Shown here piece after piece: positions 42,905 to 52,190 of a stretch of DNA of 64,000 nt (position 1 is its first letter; every line of letters starts with the position of its first letter). The notes beneath the pieces were generated by a model. The model was not told where the DNA came from, did no database searches, and saw nothing but the letters and a program-made list of their open reading frames with translations. Both the position numbers and the translations under genes were made by a program. This DNA comes from Pseudomonadota bacterium. Lineage in GTDB: Bacteria; Pseudomonadota; Gammaproteobacteria; Steroidobacterales; Steroidobacteraceae. The stretch spans positions 1 to 64,000 of the forward strand of contig JAEZFW010000017.1 of the NCBI GenBank assembly GCA_023417315.1. The letters are read 5' to 3'.

Positions 42905-43867
42905 TCAAATCCGCCTTTCGTTTAATACTGAGCCGATGGCCTGCACCATTTGGGCGTCCGCCGCGGAATCAAGAGCATCGATCCAGTGCACGTCGCGTTC
43001 CGAGCGCAGCCAAATCAATTGTCTACGAGCTAGCTGACGCGTCGCGAAGATTGCTCTTTGCACGGCTGATTCCAAAGGTTCATGTCCTCGCAAATGTTCC
43101 CAGAGCTGCCGATAGCCAACAGAACGGATCGCCGGGAGGTCGGCGTGCAGATCGCCCCGCGCGTAAAGCGCGCGGACCTCATTCAATAGACCCTCCTCCA
43201 TCATTCGATGAAAGCGCGCCTCGATTCCCGCATGGAGGCGCTCGCGATCGCTCGGCACCCATGCGTAGGCGAAAAACCGGACGTCGGGCGCGGGCGGGTG
43301 CTTAGTCGCATGCAGCTCACTTAAGGTTTTGCCCGTCAACCGAAAGACTTCCAGCGCTCGCTGAATCCGCTGCGCATCGTTCGGCTGAATCCGTGCAGCG
43401 GCCTTAGGATCGATCGTGGCCAAATCGCGATGCATTGCAGGCCACCCACGTTCTGCCGCATCGCGGTCGAGCTGCGCTCGCATGTCGGGATCGGCGGACG
43501 GCAGCTCCGCCAGTCCGCGCCGCAGCGCCCTGAAATACAACATCGTGCCGCCCACGAGCACGGGAAGCCGAGACCGTTGATGTGCCTCGGCGATCGCGGC
43601 CTTCGCATCGCGTAGGAATTGCCCAGCGGAGTAAGCCCGGGAGGGATCCAGAATATCGACGAGCCGATGCGGATGGCGGGCGAGCAGCTCTCGCGATGGT
43701 TTACCGGTACCGATGTCCATGCCGCGATACACCATCGCCGAGTCCACGCTGATGATGTCGATCGGCCAATCCTCGGCAAGCCGTAAGACGAGGTCCGTCT
43801 TACCTGCCCCCGTAGGCCCCATGATGAGCACGGCGGGCGGCTCCGTTGAGCTGTCAAGAAGGGTCAT
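42905..43867 (-). CDS. miaA: tRNA dimethylallyltransferase MiaA
   Basis: The 320-residue enzyme prenylates A37 of tRNAs that read UNN codons. It has the P-loop IMGPTGAGKTDLVLRLA, VDSAMVYRGMDIGTGKP and GGTMLYFRALRRGLAELP. The ATG at 43867 overlaps the mutL stop by four bases (ATGA); the longer frame to 44032 lies inside mutL. A 134-base gap to hfq probably holds the hfq promoter. Confidence 0.97.
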   Translation of the reverse strand: MTLLDSSTEPPAVLIMGPTGAGKTDLVLRLAEDWPIDIISVDSAMVYRGMDIGTGKPSRELLARHPHRLVDILDPSRAYSAGQFLRDAKAAIAEAHQRSRLPVLVGGTMLYFRALRRGLAELPSADPDMRAQLDRDAAERGWPAMHRDLATIDPKAAARIQPNDAQRIQRALEVFRLTGKTLSELHATKHPPAPDVRFFAYAWVPSDRERLHAGIEARFHRMMEEGLLNEVRALYARGDLHADLPAIRSVGYRQLWEHLRGHEPLESAVQRAIFATRQLARRQLIWLRSERDVHWIDALDSAADAQMVQAIGSVLNERRI

Positions 43868-45642
43868 CGTCCGCGTAGAAACATCCGGTCGAGGTCTTGC
43901 ATGCTGACGTATGTCCATGTCGGGCGGCCATGATTGCACTGGTCGCTGCGTACGGTGCGCTCCATCTCGCGCAGCAATGCATTCATCTCGGGAACAGTGA
44001 GATTGCGATGCGCACGGACGGCCCCATGGCATGCGATCGTGCCGAGCACTTCATTGATCGCTTCTTCTACACCGCGGCTCGCACCTTCCGCCAGAAACTC
44101 TGCGGCGATCCGCCGCACGAGCGCGTCGATGTCCCGCGCGGTCAGCACCGCCGGAATCGCGCGCACCAGAATGCCTGCCGGGCCGGATCGCGCGATGTCC
44201 AAGCCAGCCTGAAGCAACACGGATGCGTGCTCCTCGAGTGCATCCGCTTCGCCGGGCGAAACAGACAGTGCATACGGCTGCAACAAAGGCTGCATCGGTA
44301 CCGCACCGATCGCCAGCGAAGCCTTGAGCTTCTCGTAGGTGGTGCGCTCGTGCGCAGCATGCATATCAACGAGTATTAGCCCATCGGGCGCTTGCGAAAG
44401 GATGTACACCCCATGCAGTTGCGCCAGGGCAAACCCGAGCGGCGGTGTCTCAGGGGAAACCTCCGCATCGGAAACGACGGATGCGTCATCGCGGACGGGT
44501 GCAGATGCAGTCATGCGCTCCGCGACGCGTAACGCCAGCGTCGATTGCGAAGGGCCACGAGACGGCCACATCGGCGTCGGTGGCGATTGCGCCGGCAACA
44601 CGACTTGTGCGCTCGCTGGCGGCGGCGAACCCAAAGAGGAGCCCGCATAGGTCTCGCGCAAGAAGCGCTCGACCGAACGAAACAGAAAATCGTGCACGTG
44701 GCGTGGATCTCGAAAGCGAACTTCTAGCTTTGCGGGATGCGCGTTCACGTCGACTTGCTTCGGATCGATCTCCAAGAACAGAACGAACGCGGGATGCCGC
44801 CCATGGAAGATCACGTCGCGATAGCCCAGCCGGATCGCGCTCGATACGAGTCGATCGCGCAGCACACGGCCATTGAGATAGAAGTGCTGCAGGTCGGGTT
44901 GTGCGCGCGCGAACGTGGGCTGACACAACCACCCCGTGAGTTTGCAGCCGGCAGATTCGTGCTCGATGTACATCGCATTCGCGATGAACTCCTCGCCGAC
45001 GATTTGCGCGACCCGCCGCTCGCGTTCGAGTTGCGTTTGTGCCTGCGGATACTCGGCCACGGTGCGCCGGCCGATACTGAGCGAGAATGCCGTTGCGAAC
45101 GACGACAGCGCGAGTCGCTCGATCATGCGCTCGATGTGCTGATTCTCGGTGCGCTCTGCGCGCAAAAACTTACGCCGCGCGGGAACGTTGAAGAACAGGT
45201 CTCGTACTTCCACGGTCGTTCCGACTGGATGAGGCGCAGGCTCGAGCGAGCTCAGCGCACCGTTATCTGAGCTGACCGCATATCCCACATCCTCGGCACG
45301 GCTGCGCGATACGAGCCGCATTCGCGAGACCGAAGCGATACTGGGCAGCGCCTCGCCTCGAAAACCCAAGGTTGCGACCTGCTCCAGATCGTCGATCGTC
45401 GTGATCTTGCTCGTTGCATGGCGCGACAGCGCCAGTGCCAATTCCTCGCGTGCGATGCCACCACCGTCGTCGCGCACGCGACATAGCCGCACGCCGCCAT
45501 CCTCGATCTCCACATCGACCCGGGTGGCACCAGCGTCGATGCTGTTCTCGACCAACTCTTTCACGACGGACGCGGGTCGCTCGACGACTTCGCCTGCTGC
45601 GATCTGGTGAATGAGCTGCTCGGGAAGAACGCGAATGGGCAT
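43864..45642 (-). CDS. mutL: DNA mismatch repair protein MutL
   Basis: The 592-residue protein has the GHL ATPase N-terminus (QIAAGEVVERPASVVKELVE, DDGGGI, GFRGEALPSIASV) and a C-terminal dimerisation domain (about 390-592). The C-domain shows no DQHAxxExxxE endonuclease motif (DMHAAHERTTYE stands there), as in MutH-type gammaproteobacterial MutL. It is translationally coupled to miaA. Confidence 0.97.
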   Translation of the reverse strand: MPIRVLPEQLIHQIAAGEVVERPASVVKELVENSIDAGATRVDVEIEDGGVRLCRVRDDGGGIAREELALALSRHATSKITTIDDLEQVATLGFRGEALPSIASVSRMRLVSRSRAEDVGYAVSSDNGALSSLEPAPHPVGTTVEVRDLFFNVPARRKFLRAERTENQHIERMIERLALSSFATAFSLSIGRRTVAEYPQAQTQLERERRVAQIVGEEFIANAMYIEHESAGCKLTGWLCQPTFARAQPDLQHFYLNGRVLRDRLVSSAIRLGYRDVIFHGRHPAFVLFLEIDPKQVDVNAHPAKLEVRFRDPRHVHDFLFRSVERFLRETYAGSSLGSPPPASAQVVLPAQSPPTPMWPSRGPSQSTLALRVAERMTASAPVRDDASVVSDAEVSPETPPLGFALAQLHGVYILSQAPDGLILVDMHAAHERTTYEKLKASLAIGAVPMQPLLQPYALSVSPGEADALEEHASVLLQAGLDIARSGPAGILVRAIPAVLTARDIDALVRRIAAEFLAEGASRGVEEAINEVLGTIACHGAVRAHRNLTVPEMNALLREMERTVRSDQCNHGRPTWTYVSMQDLDRMFLRGR

Positions 45643-45692
45643 GTGCGCGGGCCGACGAGTTGGTCCGCGCGGAGGATAGCAGAGAGACGGAA

Positions 45693-45790
45693 GTGGCTAG
45701 TGGTGAGTGGCTAGTGGTTAGAGGCGAATCCTTGATCGCGCAGACCTGCGCATCTCAACCGGCCACTAATTACTAATCACTAACCACTTC
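45693..45790. repeat. Inverted heptad element between mutL and amiC
   Basis: Left arm 45693-45720 has GTGGCTA, GTGGTGA, GTGGCTA, GTGGTTA. The right arm (about 45754-45790) is the inverse. The usual GTCAG at the hinge is replaced by TTAGAGG. It fills most of the gap between amiC and mutL, which read the same way. Confidence 0.85.
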
Positions 45791-45800
45791 ATGAGCCACT

Positions 45801-47051
45801 TCAGTGACCCGTGCCCGTGGTGGCTTCGCCGACGCTTTCGGTGGTGCTCGCGACGACGGTCGCCGCGCCAGACCCTGCGCGCAACTTTGCGATTGCACTG
45901 CCCGGCGGCGGGCTGGCGTAGAAATAAGAGCGAACGCCTTTGAAGATCGCTTCAGCGAGACGTTGCTGATGCTTGGGATTGAGGAGGCGCGCTTCTTCGG
46001 TCGGATTCGAGATGAATGCAGTCTCGACCAGAAGCGACGGAATATCCGGCGCCTTCAAGACGAGAAAGCCCGCGTGCTTCACGCCGCGGCGGGTGATGTT
46101 CCCCATCTGGTATAGCGAATTCATCACTTTCTCGGCGGCATCGATGCTGGCACTCATGCTCGCGCCTTGCGACAGATCGAGGAGAACGGATTTGAGCACA
46201 TCGTCTTTGTCCTCGAGCGACACGCCGCCGACGAGGTCGGATGCGTTCTCGCGGTCCGCGAGCCAACGAGCGGACTCATCACTCGCACCGCGCGCGGAGA
46301 GCACGTAGACGGAGGAACCGACGACCGAACGATCGTGGTATGCATCCGCGTGCACGGAGATGAACATGTCCGCCTGCTGCTTGCGCGCTCGCGCAATGCG
46401 CTCGCGATGCGGGACGAAGTAGTCGCCATCGCGCGTGAGGACGGCGCGCATCCCCGTCTCGCGATCGATGCGATCTTTGAGCCGCTTCGCGATTGCGAGG
46501 GTCACGTTCTTCTCGAACGTGCCTCGCTTACCGATCGAACCGGGGTCCTGACCACCATGCCCCGCATCGATCGCAATGATGATGTCGCGGCCGTGCACCT
46601 CATCGGCGGATTTCACCACCCGAGGCGGAAGGCGTGTCGCGGCACCCTCCAGATCAACGACAAGCCGATGGCCGTAACTGCCACTTGGACTCACGGGGAA
46701 GCTCTTGGGATTCGCATTCGCTGCGAGATCGATGACGACGCGCAGAGCGCCATTGCCCTGCTCGCCGACACGAATCTGTTTGACGAAGCCTTGATCGGTC
46801 GGTAGTTGGCGCTTGAAATCGCCAGCGCTCGCGGCAGGGATGTCTACGACGACGCGATCTGGATTGTTCAAGGTGAGCAGCGTGTGCTCGGCGGGGCCGG
46901 AAAGGTCGAACACGATGCGAGTCGAATCTGGGCCGGCCCACACTCGTACGTCCTGCACCGTGACGGCTGCGAGCGGGGACGTCGACACGGCAGCAAGCGC
47001 GACCGTCGCGGTCAGCACGGAAAGTACGCGTCGTAGGCCCAGCACTCGCAT
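45801..47051 (-). CDS. amiC: N-acetylmuramoyl-L-alanine amidase (AmiC/AmiB type)
   Basis: The 416-residue periplasmic protein has a signal peptide (about 1-28), an AMIN domain (about 30-130; VQDVRVWAGPDSTRIVFDLS) that targets septal peptidoglycan, and an Amidase_3 zinc domain (about 160-390; IIAIDAGHGGQDPGSIG, FISVHADAYHDRSV, LLVETAFISNPTEE). There is no LysM repeat, so it resembles AmiC in layout although its position between tsaE and mutL is that of E. coli amiB. Confidence 0.93.
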   Translation of the reverse strand: MRVLGLRRVLSVLTATVALAAVSTSPLAAVTVQDVRVWAGPDSTRIVFDLSGPAEHTLLTLNNPDRVVVDIPAASAGDFKRQLPTDQGFVKQIRVGEQGNGALRVVIDLAANANPKSFPVSPSGSYGHRLVVDLEGAATRLPPRVVKSADEVHGRDIIIAIDAGHGGQDPGSIGKRGTFEKNVTLAIAKRLKDRIDRETGMRAVLTRDGDYFVPHRERIARARKQQADMFISVHADAYHDRSVVGSSVYVLSARGASDESARWLADRENASDLVGGVSLEDKDDVLKSVLLDLSQGASMSASIDAAEKVMNSLYQMGNITRRGVKHAGFLVLKAPDIPSLLVETAFISNPTEEARLLNPKHQQRLAEAIFKGVRSYFYASPPPGSAIAKLRAGSGAATVVASTTESVGEATTGTGH

Positions 47052-47122
47052 GGTGCGTAATCTACCGCGTGCTCCGGCAGCTTTTCAATAAAATGATGGA
47101 CATAGGACCGGTAATTTGGGAT

Positions 47123-47614
47123 TTACCGCAACAAACGAGCGAGAGCTTCGGTTCCCTCAGGGGTTCGAGCGTGAAATTGCACGTCCCTGCCCTGCTCGGG
47201 TGGTTCCTTATAGGTGAGATCGATCGCGAGATCGGGCGGCGGAATACGCGAGCCGCCGCGAGATGGCCACTCGATGAGCAGAATCGTACCCGGCCTAAGA
47301 AGATCCCGAACTCCGAGCGGCTCCATTTCGCGAGGATCGGTCAGCCGGTAAAGATCGAGGTGATAAAAGGTGGCTGAGGCGAGCTCGTACGGCTCGATCA
47401 GCGTGTACGTGGGGCTTCGAACGGGACCGGTGACGCCCGCTTCCGCCAACACCCCGGCAACGAGCGTTGTCTTCCCCGCGCCCAGGTCGCCTTCAATAGC
47501 TACACTTTGTGGGCGATGGGTTGAGGCAAGAAGTGCTCGCCCTAGCCGCTGGCCGAGCTCGCGCATCGCTTCGGGCGAAGCGACGCTTACATGGACGGTA
47601 CTGGATTGAGACAC
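47123..47614 (-). CDS. tsaE: tRNA threonylcarbamoyladenosine biosynthesis ATPase TsaE
   Basis: The 163-residue protein has the P-loop IEGDLGAGKTTLVAGVL, SPTYTLIEPYE and HLDLYRL, all diagnostic of TsaE/YjeE, the ATPase needed with TsaB, TsaC and TsaD for t6A37. The GTG start at 47614 lies inside the end of nnr (28-base overlap). Length is close to E. coli YjeE (153). Confidence 0.96.
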   Translation of the reverse strand: MSQSSTVHVSVASPEAMRELGQRLGRALLASTHRPQSVAIEGDLGAGKTTLVAGVLAEAGVTGPVRSPTYTLIEPYELASATFYHLDLYRLTDPREMEPLGVRDLLRPGTILLIEWPSRGGSRIPPPDLAIDLTYKEPPEQGRDVQFHARTPEGTEALARLLR

Positions 47615-49086
47615 GTCGGTAGATGCTCGAAGAGATCGCTCGCGATCAACCCGCGCTGCCCACGTCGCGCCGCAAGATCACCGGCGATCGCATGTGCAAG
47701 CACCGCAACGCGCACGGCTGGATATAGATCTTGTGATTGCGCAGCGACCCCGGCGATCACGCCAGTTAACACATCACCCATACCAGGAGATGCCATGCCT
47801 GGGTTCCCACGATCGCAGATTGCCGGTATCTGCTGCGAGGCCATGACAATGCTCGCGGCACCTTTTAAGACAACGATGCTTTCGAACTGCTCTGCGATCG
47901 CGCGCGCCGCTGCCAGTCGGTCGCCCTGAACTTCAGCGTTCGTCACGCCCAGTAACCGCCCTGCTTCACCGGGATGCGGCGTGAGTATGCGATGTCCAGT
48001 GGGCAGATCTTTGGAACCTCGCTGCGCCAGTAGATTCAGCGCATCCGCATCCATGATCGTCGTGCGTTGCGAACGAATCACCGTTTCGAACATCGCACGT
48101 GACCACCCGTCCTGCCCGAGTCCAGGGCCTATGGCGATGATGTCTGCGCGTTCGATCAGCCCTTGAAGCTCGCTGCCATTCTCCACACCGCGACACATGA
48201 GCTCAGGTCGAGTCGCCACGATCGCACCTACGTTCTCCGGGCGCGTGGCAACCGTCACGCGGCCCGCACCGGATCGAAGCGCGGCCTCCCCTGCGAGCCG
48301 CGCAGCGCCCGCCATTCCGACGCCGCCCCCTACGATGAGTACATCGCCGTTCTGTCCCTTGTGAGCCGTGCGAGGACGCGGTGGCAGCACTTGGAGAATC
48401 TCTTCCTCCCCGATCCTCTGTCCGCTCGAAGGCAGATGCGCGATGGCCGCTTGCGACACCCCGAGATCGTCGAAAACAATTGCACCCGCGAAATCAGGGC
48501 CGCGACCGAGATAGAAGCCCAGCTTCAAACCGATGAATGCGATCGTGACGTGTGCGCGAACGCTCGCGCCCATCACCGCCCCGGTATCGCTCTGCAAGCC
48601 GCTGGGCACATCCAGCGCGAGCACAGGACGCGCACTTGCGTTGACGGCGTCGATCATGGGGACCACAGACGCATCCAGCGTTCGCGATAGCCCGGTGCCG
48701 AATACAGCATCGACGACGATATGTGCCGAATCGAGCGCACTCGAATCCCAGCTCGAGGTTGCGCCGCCGTCCTTGACGAAATCCTCGTATGCACGCCGCG
48801 CATCGCCCCGCAGGAGGGATGGATCGCCCATAGCGATCGTCGTCACGCCGAAACCGTGCGCTCTCGCGAGTCGCGCGAGAACGTAGCCATCTCCCCCGTT
48901 ATTGCCAGGTCCGCAGATGACGAGAATCGAGCGGGCCTGCGGCCACTCCTTCTTCAATGCGAAGAGCGCAGCCTCACCCGCGCGGCTCATCAGCGTATAA
49001 CCGGGGACGCCGAGCGTTTCGATCGCATACCGATCGAGCTCGCGAACCTGAGCTGCGGTGTAGAGGGCACGGGGCAACGACGACAT
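47587..49086 (-). CDS. nnr: Bifunctional NAD(P)H-hydrate epimerase / ADP-dependent dehydratase
   Basis: The 499-residue protein repairs hydrated NAD(P)H. The N-terminal YjeF_N epimerase domain (about 1-215) has ICGPGNNGGDGYVLARLAR, and the C-terminal dehydratase domain (about 225-495) has VLIVGGGVGMAGAARLAGEA, ILTPHPGEAGRLLG and the catalytic region GNPGMASPGMGDVLTGVIAG (shown in part). It is followed by tsaE with overlap and is divergent from queG. Confidence 0.97.
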   Translation of the reverse strand: MSSLPRALYTAAQVRELDRYAIETLGVPGYTLMSRAGEAALFALKKEWPQARSILVICGPGNNGGDGYVLARLARAHGFGVTTIAMGDPSLLRGDARRAYEDFVKDGGATSSWDSSALDSAHIVVDAVFGTGLSRTLDASVVPMIDAVNASARPVLALDVPSGLQSDTGAVMGASVRAHVTIAFIGLKLGFYLGRGPDFAGAIVFDDLGVSQAAIAHLPSSGQRIGEEEILQVLPPRPRTAHKGQNGDVLIVGGGVGMAGAARLAGEAALRSGAGRVTVATRPENVGAIVATRPELMCRGVENGSELQGLIERADIIAIGPGLGQDGWSRAMFETVIRSQRTTIMDADALNLLAQRGSKDLPTGHRILTPHPGEAGRLLGVTNAEVQGDRLAAARAIAEQFESIVVLKGAASIVMASQQIPAICDRGNPGMASPGMGDVLTGVIAGVAAQSQDLYPAVRVAVLAHAIAGDLAARRGQRGLIASDLFEHLPTCLNPVPSM

Positions 49087-49270
49087 TCTCTAAGAGTAAC
49101 AGTGCTGAGTCATGGGGTGCTGCTGCCCTCGCGCGCTGAGGCAAGATATGGATCGCCAAGTGCCGCTTTGCCGACTTTCGCGGAAGAGTGCGGCGCGAGA
49201 GAATGATTGCCAACCCCAGCGCTTCTCGGCGGCCATCCTGTTGCAAGCTCCCTTCGAAGACTCTCAACTC

Positions 49271-50338
49271 GTGCCGGACTACGCGCTTCTGGTCGACCAG
49301 ATCCGCACCTGGAGCCGCGAGCTCGGGTTTCAGCAACTCGGGGTTGCGAATATCGGTATTTCGGAGGACGAAGAACGATTCATCGAATGGCTCGCCCTGG
49401 GACGACATGGCGAAATGGAATACATGCAACGCTATGGACGCGGACGCGCGCGGCCGAACGAGATCGTGCCGGGTACACTGCGCGTGATATCGGTGCGCTT
49501 GGACTACTTCCCCGAAGCATTGGAACGTAGCGAGGAAGTGCTCGCAAATCCCAGACTCGGTTATGTCTCGAGATATGCGTTAGGGCGCGACTATCACAAG
49601 GTCATGCGCCGCCGTCTCGCGCAGCTCGCGACCCGCATTCGAAACGAGATCGCTGAGACCGAGTATCGAGTTTTCGTGGACAGCGGCCCGGTGCTCGAGA
49701 AGCCCTTCGCGCGCCAAGCCGGCCTCGGCTGGATCGGCAAGCACACGAATTTGATCAATTCGCGCGCCGGCTCCTGGTTCTTTCTCGGCGAGATTCTCAC
49801 GAACCTCCCGCTGCCGATCGATGCACCCGCAACCGAGCACTGCGGTTCGTGTCGTGCGTGCCTCGATGTGTGTCCCACGCAGGCGATTGTCGCCCCCTTC
49901 CAACTCGATGCGACCCGCTGCATCTCCTATCTGACGATCGAGCTGCGCGGTGCAATACCCGTTGAGTTTAGAGCGGCGATGGGTAATCGAATCTACGGCT
50001 GCGACGATTGCCAACTCGTGTGCCCATGGAACAAGTTCGCGCATGTGACGAACGAGCCCGACTTCGCGCCGCGTCATTCGTTGGATGGTGCGAGCTTGGC
50101 TTCACTGTTTGCCTGGTCCGAAGAAGAGTTCTTGCGCAAGACGGAAGGCAGCGCGATCCGCCGCATCGGTTATGAATGCTGGCTGCGCAACATTGCAGTG
50201 GCATTGGGTAACGCGCCCACCAGTCCCGACGTGGTCAGCGCGCTCGAGGCTCGGCGTGCACACTCCTCTGCCCTCGTGCGTGAGCACGTCGAGTGGGCAC
50301 TCGAGCAGCATGGCGTGCGTGAAGCGACGGATCCTTGA
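49271..50338 (+). CDS. queG: Epoxyqueuosine reductase QueG
   Basis: The 355-residue enzyme makes the last step to queuosine in tRNA, reducing epoxyqueuosine with cobalamin and two 4Fe-4S clusters. Seen are ELGFQQLGVANIGISEDE, HGEMEYM, the cluster ligands CGSCRACLDVCPTQAI and CDDCQLVCPWN, and a C-terminal HEAT-like stretch. GTG 49271 is preferred by alignment with E. coli QueG; the frame runs back to 49112 without conserved sequence. With the YhhQ transporter at 6555 it implies queuosine metabolism. Confidence 0.95.
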   Translation: MPDYALLVDQIRTWSRELGFQQLGVANIGISEDEERFIEWLALGRHGEMEYMQRYGRGRARPNEIVPGTLRVISVRLDYFPEALERSEEVLANPRLGYVSRYALGRDYHKVMRRRLAQLATRIRNEIAETEYRVFVDSGPVLEKPFARQAGLGWIGKHTNLINSRAGSWFFLGEILTNLPLPIDAPATEHCGSCRACLDVCPTQAIVAPFQLDATRCISYLTIELRGAIPVEFRAAMGNRIYGCDDCQLVCPWNKFAHVTNEPDFAPRHSLDGASLASLFAWSEEEFLRKTEGSAIRRIGYECWLRNIAVALGNAPTSPDVVSALEARRAHSSALVREHVEWALEQHGVREATDP

Positions 50339-50348
50339 ATGATTGATT

Positions 50349-50363
50349 CTCTCGCGGCGAGAG
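50349..50363 (+). terminator. Possible weak terminator after queG
   Basis: A 6-bp hairpin CTCTCG/CGAGAG with a 3-base loop lies 11 bases after the queG stop, followed by TTCTCTC, a poor T tract. It stands between convergent queG and panC. Confidence 0.35.
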
Positions 50364-50397
50364 TTCTCTCAGGACGCCGCCAAAGAAGGTTGGTACT

Positions 50398-50425
50398 CGC
50401 TCACGTCACCGTTACGCGTCACGGG
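50398..50425. repeat. Degenerate heptad repeat at the end of panC
   Basis: On the minus strand units GTGACGC, GTAACG, GTGACGT overlap the panC stop codon. It resembles the element at 52191 but is short and one-armed. Confidence 0.4.
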
Positions 50426-51266
50426 CCGCGCGCACGTTATCGATCAGGCGCGCGCGCCCGATTCGGGCTGCCGTGAGTACGACGAGGCTCTTTGACGCCT
50501 CGCTCGGCGTTGCGAGCGTCTCCGCGTCTCGCACTTCGAAGTAGTCTGGACGGAACCCTGCACCCTTCAGTGCGGCGAGCCCCTCGCTCTCGATCGCTGC
50601 GAAATCTTCTCGACCACTTTCGATCGCCACACGCGCGCGCTCGAGCGCGGCAAAGATGTGCGGCGCAACTGCGCGCTGCTCAGGTGTGAGGTAACGGTTG
50701 CGGGAGCTCATCGCGAGGCCATCGGGCTCGCGGGTCGTCGGCAACCCGAGAATTTCGACCGGCATGCACAGATCTTCCGCCGCTCGACGGATGATGAGTA
50801 GCTGTTGGAAATCCTTTTCGCCAAACAGTGCGACATCTGGCTGCACTAGATTCAGCAACTTCGTGACGACAGTCGCGACACCCATGAAGTGCCCCGGGCG
50901 GAATGCGCCGCACAGAATGTCTTCGAGCTCCGGGACGTGCACGCGCGCCGTCGTCTTCTGCCCGCGCGGGTAGATTTCCTCGACCTCTGGCGTGAAAAGC
51001 GCATCGACTCCTAACGTTTCGAGGAGCCTGCGATCTTCCTCGGGCGTGCGCGGGTAAGCGGCGAAATCTTCGTTCGGGCCGAACTGCAGCGGATTGACGA
51101 AGACGCTGACCACGACACGGTTGGCGCGCTCGCGCGCCGCCTTCACAAGGCTGCCGTGTCCTGCATGCAGATTTCCCATCGTGGGTACGAACGCGATGCG
51201 CTCGCCTGTTGCACGCCAGGATCGCACGCGGGCCCGCAGATCGGCCGTGCGGACGATCGTCTCCAT
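50412..51266 (-). CDS. panC: Pantothenate synthetase
   Basis: The 284-residue enzyme condenses pantoate and beta-alanine with ATP. It has the nucleotidyltransferase motifs FVPTMGNLHAGHGSLV and VSVFVNPLQFGPNEDFAAYPR, FGEKDFQQLLIIRR and the KMSKS-like MSSRNRYLT. It lies 22 bases after panB, and its stop falls within a repeat. Confidence 0.98.
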   Translation of the reverse strand: METIVRTADLRARVRSWRATGERIAFVPTMGNLHAGHGSLVKAARERANRVVVSVFVNPLQFGPNEDFAAYPRTPEEDRRLLETLGVDALFTPEVEEIYPRGQKTTARVHVPELEDILCGAFRPGHFMGVATVVTKLLNLVQPDVALFGEKDFQQLLIIRRAAEDLCMPVEILGLPTTREPDGLAMSSRNRYLTPEQRAVAPHIFAALERARVAIESGREDFAAIESEGLAALKGAGFRPDYFEVRDAETLATPSEASKSLVVLTAARIGRARLIDNVRAARDA

Positions 51267-51288
51267 CAGGCACTCACTGCGAGCAACA

Positions 51289-52116
51289 TCAAAAGCAGTG
51301 CTCCGGTCCCGGATACACCTTCGTTTTCACTTCTTGGACGTATGCCTTCACCGCTTCGAGCGGACTCTCATGGCCGACCATGAAATCCTTGGAGAAGCGC
51401 GGCTTGCGCCCTGCCGTGATGTTCAGCACGTCATACAACACGAGAATCTGTCCGTCAGTGTCGGGTCCCGCACCGATGCCAATCACCGGAACGTGAAGCG
51501 CCTGGGTGATCTCTGTGCCGAGTTTCGCGGGAATGCACTCGAGCAACACGACATCCGCGCCTGCCGCTTCGAGCGCTTTCGCATCGTCGAGCATCTGTTT
51601 GGCGGAGGCGTCCTCCCTGCCCTGCACGCGAAACCCACCCACCTTGTGCACGGATTGCGGTTTGAGGCCGAGGTGCGCACACACGGCAATGTCATGGCTC
51701 GCGAGAAACTCGACGATCTCGATCTGACCTGCGCCTCCCTCGAGCTTCACGATTTTCGCGCCGCCCTCCTGCATCAATCTCACAGCGTTCTCCAACGCCT
51801 GCTCTCGCGAGGCGTACGTCATGAACGGCATGTCGGCCATGAGGAAGGGGCGATACAAACCGCGAGCGACGGCTCGACAGTGATAGATCACATCGTCGAG
51901 TGTGACCGGCACCGTAGTGTCGTGTCCCTGGATCACCATGCCGAGCGAGTCGCCGACGAGCACGAGATCGACGCCCGCATCGTCGACGAGGGTTGCGAAG
52001 CTCGCATCATAAGCGGTGATGCAGGCGATCTTCTCGCCTTCAGCCTTCATCCGCAGCAGCGACGAAACGTTGACGGGTGGACGCGGCGCGTACCGCTCTT
52101 GCAGATGCTTGTACAT
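51289..52116 (-). CDS. panB: 3-methyl-2-oxobutanoate hydroxymethyltransferase
   Basis: The 275-residue TIM-barrel enzyme makes ketopantoate. Motifs are KIACITAYDASFATLVDDAG, VGDSLGMVIQGHDTT, ADMPFMTY and KLEGG, with GIGAGPDTDGQILVLYDVL near the end. It forms an operon with panC. The expected panE/ilvC activity and panD are not in this window. Confidence 0.98.
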   Translation of the reverse strand: MYKHLQERYAPRPPVNVSSLLRMKAEGEKIACITAYDASFATLVDDAGVDLVLVGDSLGMVIQGHDTTVPVTLDDVIYHCRAVARGLYRPFLMADMPFMTYASREQALENAVRLMQEGGAKIVKLEGGAGQIEIVEFLASHDIAVCAHLGLKPQSVHKVGGFRVQGREDASAKQMLDDAKALEAAGADVVLLECIPAKLGTEITQALHVPVIGIGAGPDTDGQILVLYDVLNITAGRKPRFSKDFMVGHESPLEAVKAYVQEVKTKVYPGPEHCF

Positions 52117-52190
52117 GGGTTTGCCGACGATCTAACAGCGGCCAAGAATGAACGAGGGGTGTGGAAACATCAACTTGGGAGGACGTTGCG

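Noticed and set aside
44486..44932. A minus-strand frame inside mutL in another frame
   Set aside because: It lies wholly within the mutL coding region and has the Arg-rich composition of an out-of-frame shadow.
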